Positions 1 to 12,899 of a stretch of DNA of 64,000 bases are shown here, in pieces (positions within the stretch are counted from its first letter, which is position 1; the number at the start of each line of letters is the position of its first letter). The DNA is from Rosa chinensis (lineage: Eukaryota; Streptophyta; Magnoliopsida; Rosales; Rosaceae). The position numbers were made by a program, and so were the translations under genes. The stretch covers positions 43,008,384-43,072,383 of the forward strand of contig NC_037093.1 of NCBI RefSeq assembly GCF_002994745.2. The letters run 5' to 3'. The notes below the pieces were generated by a model. That model was not told the DNA's origin. It ran no database searches and saw only the letters and a program-made list of their open reading frames with translations.

Positions 1-243
1 TGTGCCAAAGTATCCTTCGAACTCACGGGCCTCCCACACATCCTAGCAGGGGCCATTGCCTATAACGCCAGTGTACCACTCTCTTTGACGTTGGCGCCAT
101 GCCTACCTCCGTGTAGGGTGGCGCTAAGTCCTCTCGTAGGGACGTCCTTCCTTGCAGGTATATTTGCAGCATATTTGTGTGATCTAGTCACTTTAACAGG
201 GATCGAGATGAGACATAGTGGGGACAGGCCACGACAATTCCTG

Positions 244-450
244 TCATTGCTGCTGAACATCAGTGTTCTTATCTCCCCCAAACGACGGGAAGACTGTCTC
301 ATCAAAGTGACAACCCGCAAATCTAGCGGTAATGAGATCGCCTTGCAAGGGCATTAAGTGGCGGACGATTGTTGGAGTCTCAAGTCCAACGTAGTTGCCC
401 ATTCGTCTATAAGGACCTATCATAGTGCGCTGTGGCGGCGCAATTGGCAC
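244..450 (-). pseudogene. copia-1 pol fragment (integrase C-terminus to RT start)
   Basis: The 68-residue frame contains the typical copia segment with GPYRRMGNYVG, followed by a TARFAGCHFDETVFP-type stretch that precedes the reverse transcriptase in this lineage. The same segment is present on the plus strand at 39071-39328 in the second copia element. It is only a fragment: no catalytic RT motif lies before the window edge, and the frame ends in stops. Confidence 0.75.
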
Positions 451-2087
451 ATAAATGGCTCACTCAAATTTACGTAAGTACGATACTCGTACCCAGTCAC
501 TAGCTGTAATGCAAAGGTAGATTGAGTGGCGGTAGATCGTAGACGAATTAGCGTAGCTACATGCGATATTGCATCACTCTAAGCAGATATAAGGAAATTG
601 GTGTGTGTTACCAATGTCCGAGCTACCATCGTAGTCGTTTCCGTGAGACCATTTGGGTGTGTTCATGGGAATATAATGTCCAACATTAGTCCCAATGCAA
701 TAACCATCGAAAGTTTTCGATGTAAACTCTCTAGCAACGTCAAGTCCAATTGACGGAATAGGATGATCCGGGGAGTGAGCCCGTTGTCATATGATATGTG
801 CTAGGAGAGTAGCATAAGAGGCATTTACAGGTGGATAATGGCACAACACGTGACCAGCGTGTTTGCGTGTCAACCAACATCATGAGATATTTAAACGTCC
901 GCAAATTGGTTGAAATAGTCCACAGAATCCCCTTGGATTCTCTGTAAGAACAGAATGAGTATATTCATTTCCTTTGCATAGGACGGTCTTAGTCCTAATT
1001 TCCCTAAGGAATGAGCTTTGTAAAATGAGCGAGAGGCTTTAGAAGCAACCAATGAGAATTTTGGTTAGGCCTGAGCGTTTGAAACGCTATTTAAAGCAAG
1101 TTGGTGATTGCAGCATCACCTGGGGCACTATCACCATGATGGACGCCAGCCATGGCGTTATGGATAGGGACTGCGCCAGCCCTAGGCTGGTGGTGGATGG
1201 AGGCGGTGCCTTAGGCAGCAGCGTCGGTCACACTTAGTCCAGGAATCAACTTTTGATCCATGCTTCATCTCGCTCAAGAGAAAAAATGTCCATGTGAAGT
1301 CTTTAGTAGATGGATCATCATATCATAACCAGGATGACCAATCCTGTCGTGACAAAGCCAATATGTGTATAAATCTAAGAGATCTTCTCTCATAACTTTA
1401 TTGGATTTAATAGCTCAAATAGTGACATAAAGTCCACTAGAGAGACACATAAACTTCTCTAAGATGCGCCTTTGTTCGAAATCATTAGAGATATTGCAAA
1501 TGAACTCATTTCCGTTCTCTACATGCGTTTTCGCATGGAATCCATTGGCTATTCATAGGTGCGATTCGCCCTAGAAGCGTAGAGAGTTTCTGTGACAGTA
1601 ATCAAGGTGCCATTTGGCAAGTGGAACTTGGACTATTCCATGTCCTTGAATTAATACTGATGGCCCAGCCATCGTAGTCACAAAAGTCATATGCTCAGAA
1701 TCAAAATGGAGTCATAAAAAACTCGAAATTTTATTCATAAGCCAACGGAGTTACATCATTGTCTCTTTGACTAAACAAAATCTAATCCAAAATGATAGCT
1801 AATGCAAAACAATGGTAGTCGTCTAACTTCTTTCGGTAATTCCAAAATAAATGTGACCAGGTGCGTAGAGAGATATCAGTGGAGCAAGACTCGCTTAAGT
1901 ACCACTAATCTCAGAACCTTCCTGACATCACACTTACTTTGAGTGAGCCTACTTTGAAGAAAAACTAAACCATTGGCATTTACTACAAAAATATATGGCA
2001 ATTGCCTATTACATCTTTTGGAAAAATAAAGACTTAAACAGAATTAGCGATTTATTGATCCCAGCCAGATTTGTAGTCTTCAACCTT

Positions 2088-3146
2088 TCACTCTAAATCA
2101 TCTTCTTGATCTTCTTGTTCCACATAGTGAGCTTCTCTTGCTTCACAATATGCTTTATAGGCGGTGACTATTTCTTCACGAGCTCTACAAATGTGTTCCC
2201 AATGATCAGACACTCCACATCGAGAACATATATCTCTTTGCTCAAACTCCATTGATTGAGGTGCTTTGAAAACGTCATTTAGATGGCTCTTAGTATTAGT
2301 GGCGCCACCAACATGGTCAGAGGCGTTGCCTCCCTCTCTCTTTCCACGTTGACCTCTTCGGTTCCGTGTTTGCCTATTTTGGCGATTACCTTCCCTAGTA
2401 GAGCGATTATATGGACCGGAATGTCCAAATGTATTCCTAAGATTAAGGTTTTGCTCTTGGCACCCTTTCTTTGGGGTGCGACTATAATTGGATTCCGGAA
2501 TATGCTCTGTTCCCATGGATCTCGAATTATAGTTCTTCACAAGGATGTTGTCATGTTTTTCAGCGACATTCATAGCTCCAATGAGCTCATGAAACCTTGT
2601 GATTCGTCTTGCAGTAACATCGATTCGATAGTTCTTAGCAACCATCAATGCAGAGATAGGGAAAGTAGAGAGAGTCTTCTCAATCAACATCGCATTTGTG
2701 ATCTCTTTACCACAGAATTCCATTAAGGATTTAATGCGAAGTGCTTCCGAGTTGTAGTCAAGAACTGACTTGAAATCACAGAAGTGGAGGCTTTGTCATC
2801 TCACTTCTAGGTCAGGAAGTATGGAGTCACAAACGTTGCCAAATCTATCTTCGAGTGAGACCCACAGCCTTTTGGGGTCTTCTTCATTCATATACTCGTA
2901 CTAGAGCGAATCATCCATATGACGAGTCATTAGGATGATGGCTTTCGCCTTATTTGCCTCTAAGGCTGCTCTATTTGCTTCCAAAGCTTGAGCTTGCTCA
3001 ACAGTTAGTACGTCCTGGCTAGACTCGAGAATCATATCCAAGATTCCATCGGCCTTGAGATGCTGGTGGAGATCACGAACCCACCTGTGACATTCAGAGC
3101 CAGTTGTTGCCAATGGAGCAAAGTCCAATTTGTTCAGGTTACTCAT
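2088..3146 (-). pseudogene. copia-1 gag polyprotein, broken
   Basis: The start chosen is the ATG at 3146, where MSNLNKLDFAPL begins; the same start is found in the second copia at 33315. The N-terminal capsid-like part (3146-2901) has a stop and is followed by a second frame (2723-2088) of 211 residues. That frame holds basic RNA-binding sequence and a CCHC zinc knuckle at residues 166-179 (C-S-R-C, then H and C at the expected spacing). It ends in an acidic tail rich in E and D. Between 2900 and 2724 the gag homology continues out of frame. Gag would form the virus-like particle that packages the element RNA; this copy cannot make an intact protein. Confidence 0.75.
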
Positions 3147-4259
3147 CCTGAAAGAGAACAAGAAATTAGGGTCAGTTTCGGAGCGAAAAAGGCTGCCACA
3201 AAAACAAATAAAATTTCTGAGTGTAGTCACTTCTAAGAAATTAGGAATTTCCGAGCGTAGTCGCTTCCAAGAATTTCAAATCCAAGAAGGGTTCGATTAG
3301 ATTGAAACAATGATGTTTGTGGTCGATCGTTTTATCTTAACAAACTCTAAGTTTGGAGAACTCTACAAACTCCAAACTTGGAGTGAGCATGAACCCCCAT
3401 AGTTCGGCTTAAGTTGGTCTCCCCTATGATAAAGAAAGGGGGATAGAAGAAGGGAGGTTGCAAGTCCCCGAAAAGAAGAGAAATTGAATTTAAAAACTCT
3501 AAAAAAGGGAACGTTTAGTAAAAAATACCTTGAAATAGGTTGCCGAAAAATTTGACCCGAAAAAGTCGCCGGAAATTGGCCGGAATAGAAGCCAGCGGCG
3601 GCCGAAATAGTCGCCGGAATAGGTCAACCGATGTTGAGAGATGATGACGTGGCATTGGTCCGCTGCTAACGTGGCGAAGCTGACTGGTGATAACGTGGAC
3701 GCTGACGTGGCGAAGCTGACTGCAGGGCTGGCATCAGTGGGCCTGGATCAGTGGGCTTCTGGGTCGGAATCTCTCTTTTTCTTCTAGGCCAAAAACTGTC
3801 TTCATCTGGGCAGAAGACTTGTTGGCTTCTTGGGCTGTTGACTTTGGGCTCGGTGGTGTTGCAGGTGCAGGTTTTGGCAGGCAGCAGACCAGTGGGCATG
3901 TTAGGAGATCTGCTGGCCAGTTTTGGGTCTCTGTGATCGGTTCCGGGAAATTTGTGGCCGGTTCCCTGTTTTTGGAATATGGTAACAGCTACAGCCGCGG
4001 TTGGACGGTAATTGATTGACGGAAAAAGGGTGAACCGGGCAGGAAGTTTTCTAATTCTTCTCGGGGCCGGTTCGGTGTTTTTCCGGCAGGTTCAGGGAAT
4101 GGCGCCGCCGGTTCTGGGCTCCTGGAGGTGAGAGCTTCAAGGTGGGAGGAGGAGACAGAAAAGGCTTTAAGGTTTTGTATTCGGATTCAAGGTTTTTAGC
4201 TTCTTGAATCAGGGTTTGGCTATTTGTTTCAGGGTTAGGGCTTCGTGCTGATAACGTGT

Positions 4260-4460
4260 TGTAGAGAAACTGAAATTGAGAGAAATTTGTTGTGCTTTTT
4301 CATTAATAATAAGGGCCTCTTTATATAGAGGATTACTATGCATAGAGTCTGAATCATATAAGGAAAGATAATCTCTAGATTCTTCTAATTAAACCCTATT
4401 ACCACTGGGTCAAGTAACCTAGAGTTTGGGCCGAACACATATTAGGGTTTTACTTGAACA
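4260..4460 (-). repeat. copia-1 5' LTR with adjacent primer-binding site
   Basis: Read on the minus strand the 201-bp LTR starts TGTTCAAG and ends CTCTACA. It contains a TATA-like CTATATAAAGAGG segment also seen in the LTRs of the second copia. Just inside it, at about 4243-4259, lies a TTATCAGCACGA-type sequence, the primer-binding site shared with the second element (TTATTAGCACGA at 32418). The partner LTR lies outside the window. Confidence 0.8.
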
Positions 4461-4823
4461 CCAATTAGTTAATTGGTTAATTAATTGATTATCTGCCAAT
4501 TCATTTAATTAAGTCTCCTTCTTTGCTTCTTCTTGTTTTTTTTTTTTGCTTCTCTTCTTCCTTTGCTTTTCCTGAGCTCAAGCCAAAGATTTTCACATAT
4601 TTGCTTGCATTGACTCATTGACCATTGTTGACTTTTCGTCTTTTTTTTTTTGTCGATAACTCCAATTAGCTCCATTTTTGCACAACTTCTTCCGAAATCT
4701 GCAACTCCGCTTATTTACTACAAAATAAATAAAAATGGATTAATTACATAATAATTGATTTGAGGATTAACTTATTTCTAGTGTTTTAGATACAATTATA
4801 TGCATAAAAATACGTGTAATCAC
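4461..4823 (-). repeat. gypsy-minus 3' LTR, truncated by copia-1
   Basis: Nearly identical to 10574-10921 over about 350 bp, including the run of T near 4535 and the terminal TGATTACACG (minus strand). Homology to the other LTR stops about 14 bp from the copia LTR edge at 4460, so the copia interrupted it; the rest should lie beyond the left end of the window. Confidence 0.8.
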
Positions 4824-7720
4824 ACCCCCACACTTGAACTTTGCTTGTCCTCAAGCAAACTAAAATGAAATTTAATCCAAAAATGTACTAACTCACAAAC
4901 ATAAAGATAATATAGTATTAGCCTTCCCAACCATAGCCCTCGGAGAAGTAATTATGTACATGACCATGAAGTAGATGTAAGCACAACATAAGATTTTTGA
5001 ATTTGTAAGGCAATTAAGATGCACGTGTAATAGATGATCAAGTATATGCACGTGTTGACCATGTGTCAAATTAATCCACCATAATCAAATAGGCATATAA
5101 AAGACCCAACATAACCCGCTAAACTCACATAGGTTCACTAAATATTACTGCTCAAGTGTTTAGGGACTATATGTGTTTCACTCAAAAGCAATTTCATAAC
5201 ATGAGCTGCCATATGCTTGCTCTTCGATCTCATCTCCGCTAGGTAGCTCACAACATTCAAGATCAAGAGGTCTTTTATTTGGTTGTAATGGGACTAAGGG
5301 CAAGTGGCTAATAGAAATGAAGGATAAGGAAATACAAAGTCCATAGAAATCGGTGAAGCAACTCTCTCTTGTAGAGATTTAAGACTTTTGCTTTCGAATG
5401 CTAAGTCACTCAATCTAATCCCAATGTAGAACCCGCTAAGTAAACTGTGTAATATTTTTTTTTTTTTTTCAACACAACTTTTTTCTTTGTTTGTTTGTTT
5501 GTTTTTTTTTTTTTACTTTTCTTTTCCTTGAACTTTCTTTCTATTTTCACAAACTTTCTCTCTTTTTTTTTCTTTTTTTTGAGAACTTTCTTTTCTATAC
5601 AAATCTCTCACCCCCGCACTTATTCTTTTGTAACCTCGCACTTTTGAGTTTTCTTTTCTTTGGAAGCACTCAAACATAAAGTCATTCTCTCGAATCGCTT
5701 CACCAACTACCACGGAAGGGTAGGATAAAAGTGTTTAGGCTAGGTAGGGATTTGTGGTGCTAATGAACAAAAAGGCTAAATATATAAATAGGCTCAAAGT
5801 GGCAATCTAGTGGTAAATATCTTTGGGCACATGCTTCTTTGTCCATGGTGATATATAGTCCTAATGCCTCAATCCTTTCCAGCATGTCGTAAGCTAACAA
5901 GTAGCCTCGAGAGGTCTCAAGCAAGTTCTAGATACGCAATGCCATGAAATTGTACACACATGAAGAAAAAGTGAATGAACAATGCATACACTATTGATAT
6001 TAGACTCAAAACCTCACAAATAAGGGCATGCAAGTCAATCAAATCATCTATATTCTTCTCTAATTATGATGAACCAACCTAACCATAGGCTATGTGCACA
6101 CATATATTCAAGCATAGATCACATATACACTTAATTAGAAAACAAATTCAAAGTCCTATATCATACTCAATCTATCCACAATCATAACAAACTAAGTCCA
6201 TGTCTCGTCATTGGGGTTGGAAAAAGGCATTAACCACTAAAATATAATTACAAAAAGCTAATCTTTTTTTATTTTTTTTATATTTTTTTTATAGGGCACC
6301 CGAGCCCTCACCCCACACTTAAAACCAACATTGTCCTCAATGTTGTAAAGTGAACTCGAAAGCTAAAATCCGTGTCAGATTTAGGCATGAGAGTGAAGTC
6401 CGGGCGAAGGCACACAAATTAACTATGAAAATGAAAATGTAAATGCGGAGAAAAGTTACGGAAAACCCCATTTGTAGAACCTCCATTGCTCACGACCTTC
6501 GGAGAAGACTAATATGAGACACCAACCTCAAGGCAGAAGCCTTGACTTCCTTAGCATATGCTACATAATAGCACAAGATGCTGAAGAAAATATCAACTCC
6601 ATATAGAACATATGAATGTCCAAAGAGCAATGCGTCACAAATAGACCATTAAAGAATAAGGACAAAGGTCCTCCATTAAGATCATGGCCTTTAACACATT
6701 CAACACACTCCACTACTGCCCATAGATTATCCTCCAAAGATGAAATGAATTGCAAAGAAGTCCAATCACCCCGAGTGAACAAAAACTAGTGAGTGCAGAA
6801 AACTTCCAGCAATGACCTTTCTGTCTTCAAATACCCATATCTCAAAATTAGAAATAGATAAGTAAGTGAGACTTTATGGAATAGAAAGTAGACTCAGAGA
6901 GCTTTCTATCCATATAAAGTAAGCCACCTATATCCAAATGGGATGAAAACCAAAGCTGGTCAAAATTACTCATCTGTCATGAAGTCTTCTACTGACCCTT
7001 GGTCACTAAAACTGCAATATCTGAAGCTCTAAAGGCGAAAAGAGGGTGAGACTAATGGGATATGAAACTAGACTCATAAGGATACCTGATGGTAAAATTT
7101 CACTGGAACATCAATTCTGAGTCAAAAATCGTTGGCCTCCAAACTCACTGTTGTGTTATACAGTTTCTGCTGTGCCCTGTTTCTGACCTCTGTCACTTGG
7201 AACACTATATCAAAAGCTAGGAAGGTTCAAATTAAAAACATTTGTACCAGAATATAGAGGATATGTGAAAATACATCTTTGGAAAATTTGAGCTCCAAAT
7301 AACTTAATATGTAGAGGGTGTAGCTTCCCAAAATACTCTACAGTAGCTGTCTCTGTTCTGACCTCCTTTAATTGACCACTAAGTAACTTGAGTTCCAGAG
7401 ACTCAAAGGGGTTGAAATTTTGGCATATGACAATAAACATATAGGAGAATAATCTTAGAAAATTTTAGCTCAAAGTAACATGTAAGTCAGAAGCTATCGC
7501 CATCCAAAGTCAACTGAACTTTCTAGACAGAAACTGCACACTGCTACATTCTTGCTTTCTTCACACTTCCAACTCCAAACACCTCCCATCCTCCCAAAAA
7601 TATGGCTAAATAGCCTTATTGATGAAAAATGGACAAGGAAATTTCAAAACCACCTAGGGTTGCCTTCCTAGAAGCGCTTGTTTTTAAAGACCCCATGCCG
7701 GTCCATAGAACATGATCTTG

Positions 7721-8886
7721 TCAAGGTGGATACTTCTCAAGTACGACCACCCTATTGTTTGGGGCTAAGGGACTCCTTGACGTATCATAGAGACAAGACC
7801 AAGAGCTATCCATGAATATTGCAATTGGTGACCAAAAGTAGAGCTTCTTAATCTTCCTCTTATTCTCAATTTTTCTTCTAGAAGCCAACCTTGCCTTCTC
7901 CTTCTCAAGCGGTGTAGAAATGATGCTCATATGAACAATTGGTGGTAGAAGATCTTGAGAGTGATGAGAAAGGTTGAGTGCAAGTGCTCCACTTCCTTTC
8001 CAATCCATCACCTCATTGTAGAAACATTGACCACTTAATGGTGGATTGAGAGCTAAAAGTACATTAATCTCAATCTTCTCATAAAGAACATAAGTGCTCA
8101 ATGTCCTACTCTCTACCTTGGGAAGCTCATGATGGATCTCCATGGATGTGGGAGGAGAGAAAGTCCTCGGCTCTTCAACTTCTTCATCATCACAAAGTAT
8201 TGAAGGACTATCTTCCTCCATGAGAATATCGGCCTCAATGAATAAGGGATTATGATGTTTATTTCAAACTCCGCATCCTCCTCACTAGACAAGATATCAT
8301 CCTCATCGAAATCATGTTCAAGTATGGCCTCAATGAATAAGGGATTGTAGTGTATGACTTCAAGCTCTGCATCCTCCTCACTAGAAAAGACATCTTCTTC
8401 CTCGGAATCATCTTCAAATATCTCCTCTCCATTAGGAAGCTTAGATTTCCAATATTGCACCCATTCCTCCGACTTGTAGTCTCTCACCCCACTTGCATTG
8501 AAACTTTCATAACCAAGCTCATTTTCTTGTTCATGAATATCATCATCTCGATCTTGAATAGGCAACTATTGCTCATAATGCTCATAATATACTTCTTCTC
8601 TTGAATTAGGCTCCATTTGGTCAAAGAAAGATTCATGCTCATAAGTGGTGAAGGGTGGCTCTTGTGCAAGACTAGCCTTAAGTTGCTCATTGGAATGTAT
8701 AAGCATCTCTTGAGAACCTTGCAATCGATCTTGGGAGGCTTGCAATAGAGCTTGAGAGGCTTGCAATTGAGCTAGTAGTCAGTCAACGAATTCCTTCCTA
8801 GGCTCATAAGCTTGATAACCTCCGCCATATAAACTTTCTTGCTCATATCCCCACGGGTCTTCCCATCCATAGTTCCACTGATCCAT
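7721..8886 (-). pseudogene. gypsy-minus acidic gag-like ORF of unknown function, broken
   Basis: The best start is the ATG at 8886 (MDQWNYGWEDPWGYEQ). One frame runs from there to 8113, broken by two in-frame stops (a TGA near 8775 and a TAG at 8566-8568); coding then continues in another frame from 8221 to 7721. Visible parts are a W/Y/G-rich N-terminus, a Q/S-rich segment with repeated LQASQ-like heptads that could form a coiled coil, and two copies of an acidic repeat (YNPLFIEAILEHDFDEDD and variant). After these comes a more basic C-terminus. No zinc knuckle, protease or polymerase motif is seen. Its place after the primer-binding site suggests a structural gag-like role, but I do not recognise the family. 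Confidence 0.5.
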
Positions 8887-9095
8887 AGTTCAATGTAATA
8901 GAAAATAAGTACCTATGGATTCCCAAGAATGAGATAAGTAACCAAAACTTAAAAAGAAAATAGAAAAACAACCACACAAAACATAATAAACTATTTAGAT
9001 CAACAAATATTCCCCTTTTTTTTTTCAAAGAAACAAAAATATGCTAAAGTGACCTAAAGAATCGATTCACCAAGGGGTTAAGGGTATTAAACCCT

Positions 9096-9114
9096 AATCC
9101 CAGCAACGGCGCCA
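9096..9114 (-). promoter_or_regulatory. gypsy-minus primer-binding site
   Basis: The minus strand reads TGGCGCCGTTGCTGGG immediately after the LTR end, a standard plant gypsy primer-binding site where a host tRNA 3' end would prime minus-strand DNA. A similar GACGCCGTTGCTGGGG lies on the plus strand at 17690. Confidence 0.75.
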
Positions 9115-9115
9115 T

Positions 9116-10921
9116 TGACTTGGTTCATAAACTCTCGCAAGCGTATGAATCATTGTCAAGTAAGGGAAGTATTAAAACCTTGATTATCGTACCTCGGGGA
9201 TTAGGCATTGGACCTAACCGAGGTAATTGGCGCTAGAATAACTCAAAACCATACAATGAAAAATAAAAATAAAAATAAAATAAAGTAAAATAATATTCAC
9301 AAAGCACCAAGCTTTGGCAATGCTCGGCTTAGCTCACACTAAGCCTAATTAAAGCCACTAACTTGTAGCCCAAATGAGTTATGCACAATGGAAGGTAGAA
9401 TTTTGTTCTGGAGTTTTGAATTGAGAATTAACTAAATTAAATGCAAACTAAAATAAAAACAAACAACTAATTAACAAGCAAGAAATTAAATTTGGATTTT
9501 CAAATTAATGGGAACATGGGAGTGTCGGGTGATTCACACTAACTATCTTGTAAACATCGATGCCAATTTTACAAATGCATGCATTTCCTATATGTGTCGA
9601 GTCCCGTATCTAGTACCGGTTAAGGTTACTAAACCAATTATCCTTTCGGTGTATTGAGTATGCCGGTTAAGGCCACAATCAACTCTCTAATTTGGGCATT
9701 ACGCCGGTTAAGGCCACAATATCCAAAATTAAAGGCCTAGAGAGCAAGATAATAGAGACCCAAGCAAGCTTAGCTACAATTAAGCTAGCTAATGGTTACC
9801 ACACTTAAATCCTAGATGCCACAAGATTCATAAGTTGTCAATTTATCAATCTATTCATCACAATTGCCCACAACATAATTTTAAAGGTAGACAAAGCCTA
9901 GAAACATGCTTCTAAGGACCAATAAATTCATATTTAAACCATACACAATGGAAATTGCATTTATTAAAAATAAAGCATCAATATTTATACAAGATAAGTT
10001 AGGGCTTCACAACCCTAACTCCCAAAATTGAACTACTCACAACCCATACAAGAATTCATCAACAAATGTATATAAAAATTATGAAATAGATAATAAGGAA
10101 GAGAGGGGAGAGTTAGCTTGGTCACTTCTAGCTATGAGCTAGTATGAATCAAGCAATTTCTTCACCCAATTACCCAAATTAAGGTGTGGTACTCTTGATG
10201 ATGATTCCCTTGAGGCCTTGAGTGAGTCCCAAAAAGGTGAAAATTAGAGAAAAGAAGAGAGTGAGTAGTGATGGGTGAGAGAAATGAGAAGGGATAAATC
10301 AATGGGGTGGTGGTGTGTGTGCGACTGTTGGAGTAGAGAATATATATGGGTCTATATATGGGTCTCTGGCTTTTTCTGCTGCCCAAGAGAGGAAGAGGAA
10401 TGGGTTAATTCAACTGAGTGGCTGGGATGGTTTCGTGAGAAAGAGGAATGGATATGGGACAAATGGCATGGCTGCAATGGTTAAGGGGAGGGAGTGACGT
10501 CATGGCTGGTTAATCACAAATGGCATGGCTGCAAGGAAAATGGAGAAGCACGTGGAGCTGCTGACTTTACTAAGGTTAATTAATTGATTATCTGCCAATT
10601 CATTTAATTAAGTCTCCTTCTTTGCTTCTTCTTGTTTTTTTTTTTTGTTCTTCTCTTCTTCCTTTGCTTTTCCGGAGCTCAAGCCAGAGATTTTCACATA
10701 TTTGCTTGCATTGACTCATTGACCATTGTTGACTTTTCGTCTTTTTTTTTGTCGATAACTCCAATTAGCTCTATTTTTGCACAACTTCTTCCGAAATCCG
10801 CAACTCCGCTTATTTACTACAAAATAAATAAAAATGGATTAATTACATAATAATTAATTTGAGGATTAACTTATTTCTAGTGTTTTAGATACAATTATAT
10901 GCATAAAAATGCGTGTAATCA
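9116..10921 (-). repeat. gypsy-minus 5' LTR
   Basis: About 1.8 kb. It begins TGATTACACG at 10921 on the minus strand and ends CAAGTCA at 9116, directly before the primer-binding site. Only the first 350 bp can be compared with the other LTR inside this window. Frames seen at 10162-10850 are chance frames in LTR sequence. Confidence 0.65.
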
Positions 10922-11779
10922 CTCTCGAATATCTAAATATTGATTTTTGATTAAGTGCAAATTTTGATGCCATGAGAGTAAAGATTTTTGACACAAATGT
11001 TAAGGGCAATATAGTCTTTGTGTGTCACTTGTGTAGAATTTGATAGGAGCACAAGGTGTGACCTTTTAATATTTATTTTCCCTCATTTGGCTAAGTTATT
11101 CTCTTAAAATCACTAACTATAACATAGTTTCTATTTTTAGGTACTCCAAGGTCGGAAATGGTGAAAAGAGGTAAAAAAGAGCAGAAATGAGCGTAAATGA
11201 AAGATGAGTCATTTTAGAAACTTTCCTCTTTCATTTTAGAAAATATTTCCTATTTTGTTTTAGGGAAACTTTCTTCCTTTGGACTTTCCTATTTTTAATT
11301 TTCTTGTTTTAAAGATAGAATTTAGGAGTCCATCACATTAAGAACTCTTGAGTGATGAAATCAAGGAAAACTTAAAAGAGAAGAACACTTGCATAAATCA
11401 GGAAGAATTCAAGGAGATAAAAGGGAGGTTTTTAATCAATATTTATTCCTAATTATCTTATTTCTTATTGATTATAGACTCTAATTAATTTCTGATTTTC
11501 TTGATTATAAGAGTTTGTTGTGTGCACAAATCTTGCAAGAAGAAATTAGTGCAATTCAAAGGAGATGAATAAGGGATGTATCTGGCCATTATTCAAGGAA
11601 TATACCATGAGTCATTAAGGGGAAAAGAGATCAGAAAATTCATGACTTTGTCATGAGAAAATCAAGGAAATTTAGAGGAGAAATCACCTCTAGATGATTG
11701 GTCATGATTGCATTACAAGAGAGGAGGATTCCTTTATAAATAGCAGCCATTCTCAACACCAAGAGTATCACTTCCTGAC
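10922..11779 (+). other. non-coding sequence, probably outer LTR part of gypsy-plus
   Basis: No gene is seen. The composition and the segment near 11142 (GGTACTCCAAGGTCGGAAATGG) resemble LTRs of large plant gypsy elements. The sequence is interrupted at 11779 by the LTR element starting at 11780 and resumes at 15942 with the same CTGAC. I infer it belongs with the plus-strand gypsy remnant whose primer-binding site is at 17690; this is not proven. Confidence 0.35.
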
Positions 11780-12263
11780 TGTTAACGTTAGACATCTGAG
11801 AGGGTCTCTAGTTCGCTTTTAGAGAGAGAGAGAGAGAGACAGAACGACACAAGTAAAGTATAGAGGTTTGTTTCCCGCTACGTCCACTTGAATGTTTAAC
11901 TAGTGTGTTGGGCCTTGCGGCCCAAGAGAGATTACAAGAGATGTAATGGGATGTCTTGAGTTGTGGGAGGAGGCATTCCTTTTATAGGTGAAGGAAGCCA
12001 TCTCCTTTACATTTTCTTAGCTGTGGGACAAGAACCCACTATTCTAGTCTAGAAAGCCATGTTGTGAGGGTAACTTGGCAAGGCCGGGAAGGTGGCTTCC
12101 CGGCGACGTATTTGCCACTTCCGGATACAGTGGCGTAGCTTGAACATAGGGCTACAAGATGCAAGTAGCGGTTGGGCCTCACCATGCCTTGTGGGTGTCC
12201 CAAAGAGGGTGTTACTTATGCTTGGTGATGTAGCAAAGTAGCTTGCTAGTAGAGGTATCTACA
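11780..12263 (-). repeat. LARD-like element, 3' LTR
   Basis: This 484-bp copy matches 15438-15941 closely. Differences include a much shorter GA run (11821-11836, against 79 bp in the other LTR) and about 24 extra bases near 12022. Confidence 0.85.
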
Positions 12264-12899
12264 AGTCCCCGAAGTCCCCAAGTAAGTGGAGCTTCTTGGT
12301 TGGGGAGTTATAATCATGAAGTCATCAAGCATAAGTAACCGGGTAGCACGGAGCCCCTACAAGTCCCCAAACTCCGTAAGCAAGAAGGGACTCGTTAACC
12401 TGCACAACAAAGACAGAAACACGCATATGTAGAATGCTCGTTGCATTGGGCAACAAATGTGAGTTGCATTGATATGAGTTGGCATATACGAATGTATGAG
12501 GTGCATGATACATGTTGATGTATACATGTAAATGGCGCCGAGTATGATCGGTTACGATGTAGAAACTCGAGAACGTATATGGTTGTGTCAGCAAACGGAT
12601 TGCATATGATAAATGCGTGATGCGCGCAAGAAAACGAACGGGGTCTAGTTTGACGAGGTTATGCTCGGTGCAAGTTGCATGAGTGCCATGAAGGCAAGCG
12701 TTTGTAAATTCATGAATGATGCTTACGCGCACATTTGTGTTTGTTTGGTTTTCGCTCGTATTAATGGAACGCGAAAAGAATTCAATTTGTTGCAAAAGGA
12801 AAATGGTAGAAGAATTCAATGTTCCATTAATGTGTATTATGTGGAGGGGATGCGAGTGTAAAGCTTGGGAATGCCGGAAGGTAAGAGCGTGGAAGATCT

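Larger units (their letters stand above)
1..4460 (-). mobile_element. Ty1/copia retrotransposon, 5' part, decayed (copia-1)
   Basis: On the minus strand the order is 5' LTR (4460-4260), primer-binding site, gag (3146 to about 2088), a degraded protease/integrase stretch (about 2050-450), then the conserved integrase/reverse-transcriptase junction (450-244). The element runs off the left edge, so the reverse transcriptase, RNase H and 3' LTR are not visible. Its gag and junction protein resemble those of the copia at 32183-39845, so the two are relatives. The pol region between 450 and 2087 gives no reading frame of useful length, so the copy is dead. It sits inside the 3' LTR of a minus-strand gypsy element and is therefore younger than that element. 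Confidence 0.85.
4461..10921 (-). mobile_element. Ty3/gypsy-type non-autonomous retrotransposon (gypsy-minus)
   Basis: A direct repeat of about 350 bp (4475-4823 and 10574-10921) marks the outer part of two LTRs. On the minus strand the 5' LTR is 10921-9116, followed by a TGGCGCCGTTGCTGGG primer-binding site (9114-9096). The internal region runs to about 4824, and a polypurine tract AAGTGTGGGGG abuts the 3' LTR. The internal 4.3 kb encodes no recognisable protease, RT or integrase. It does have an acidic gag-like frame (8886-7721), an AAGCGCTTCTAGGAAGGCAACC motif near 7670 and a CATTGAGGACAATG motif near 6330, both features I associate with large plant gypsy-derived elements. The 3' LTR is cut at 4460 by the copia insertion. 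Confidence 0.75.
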
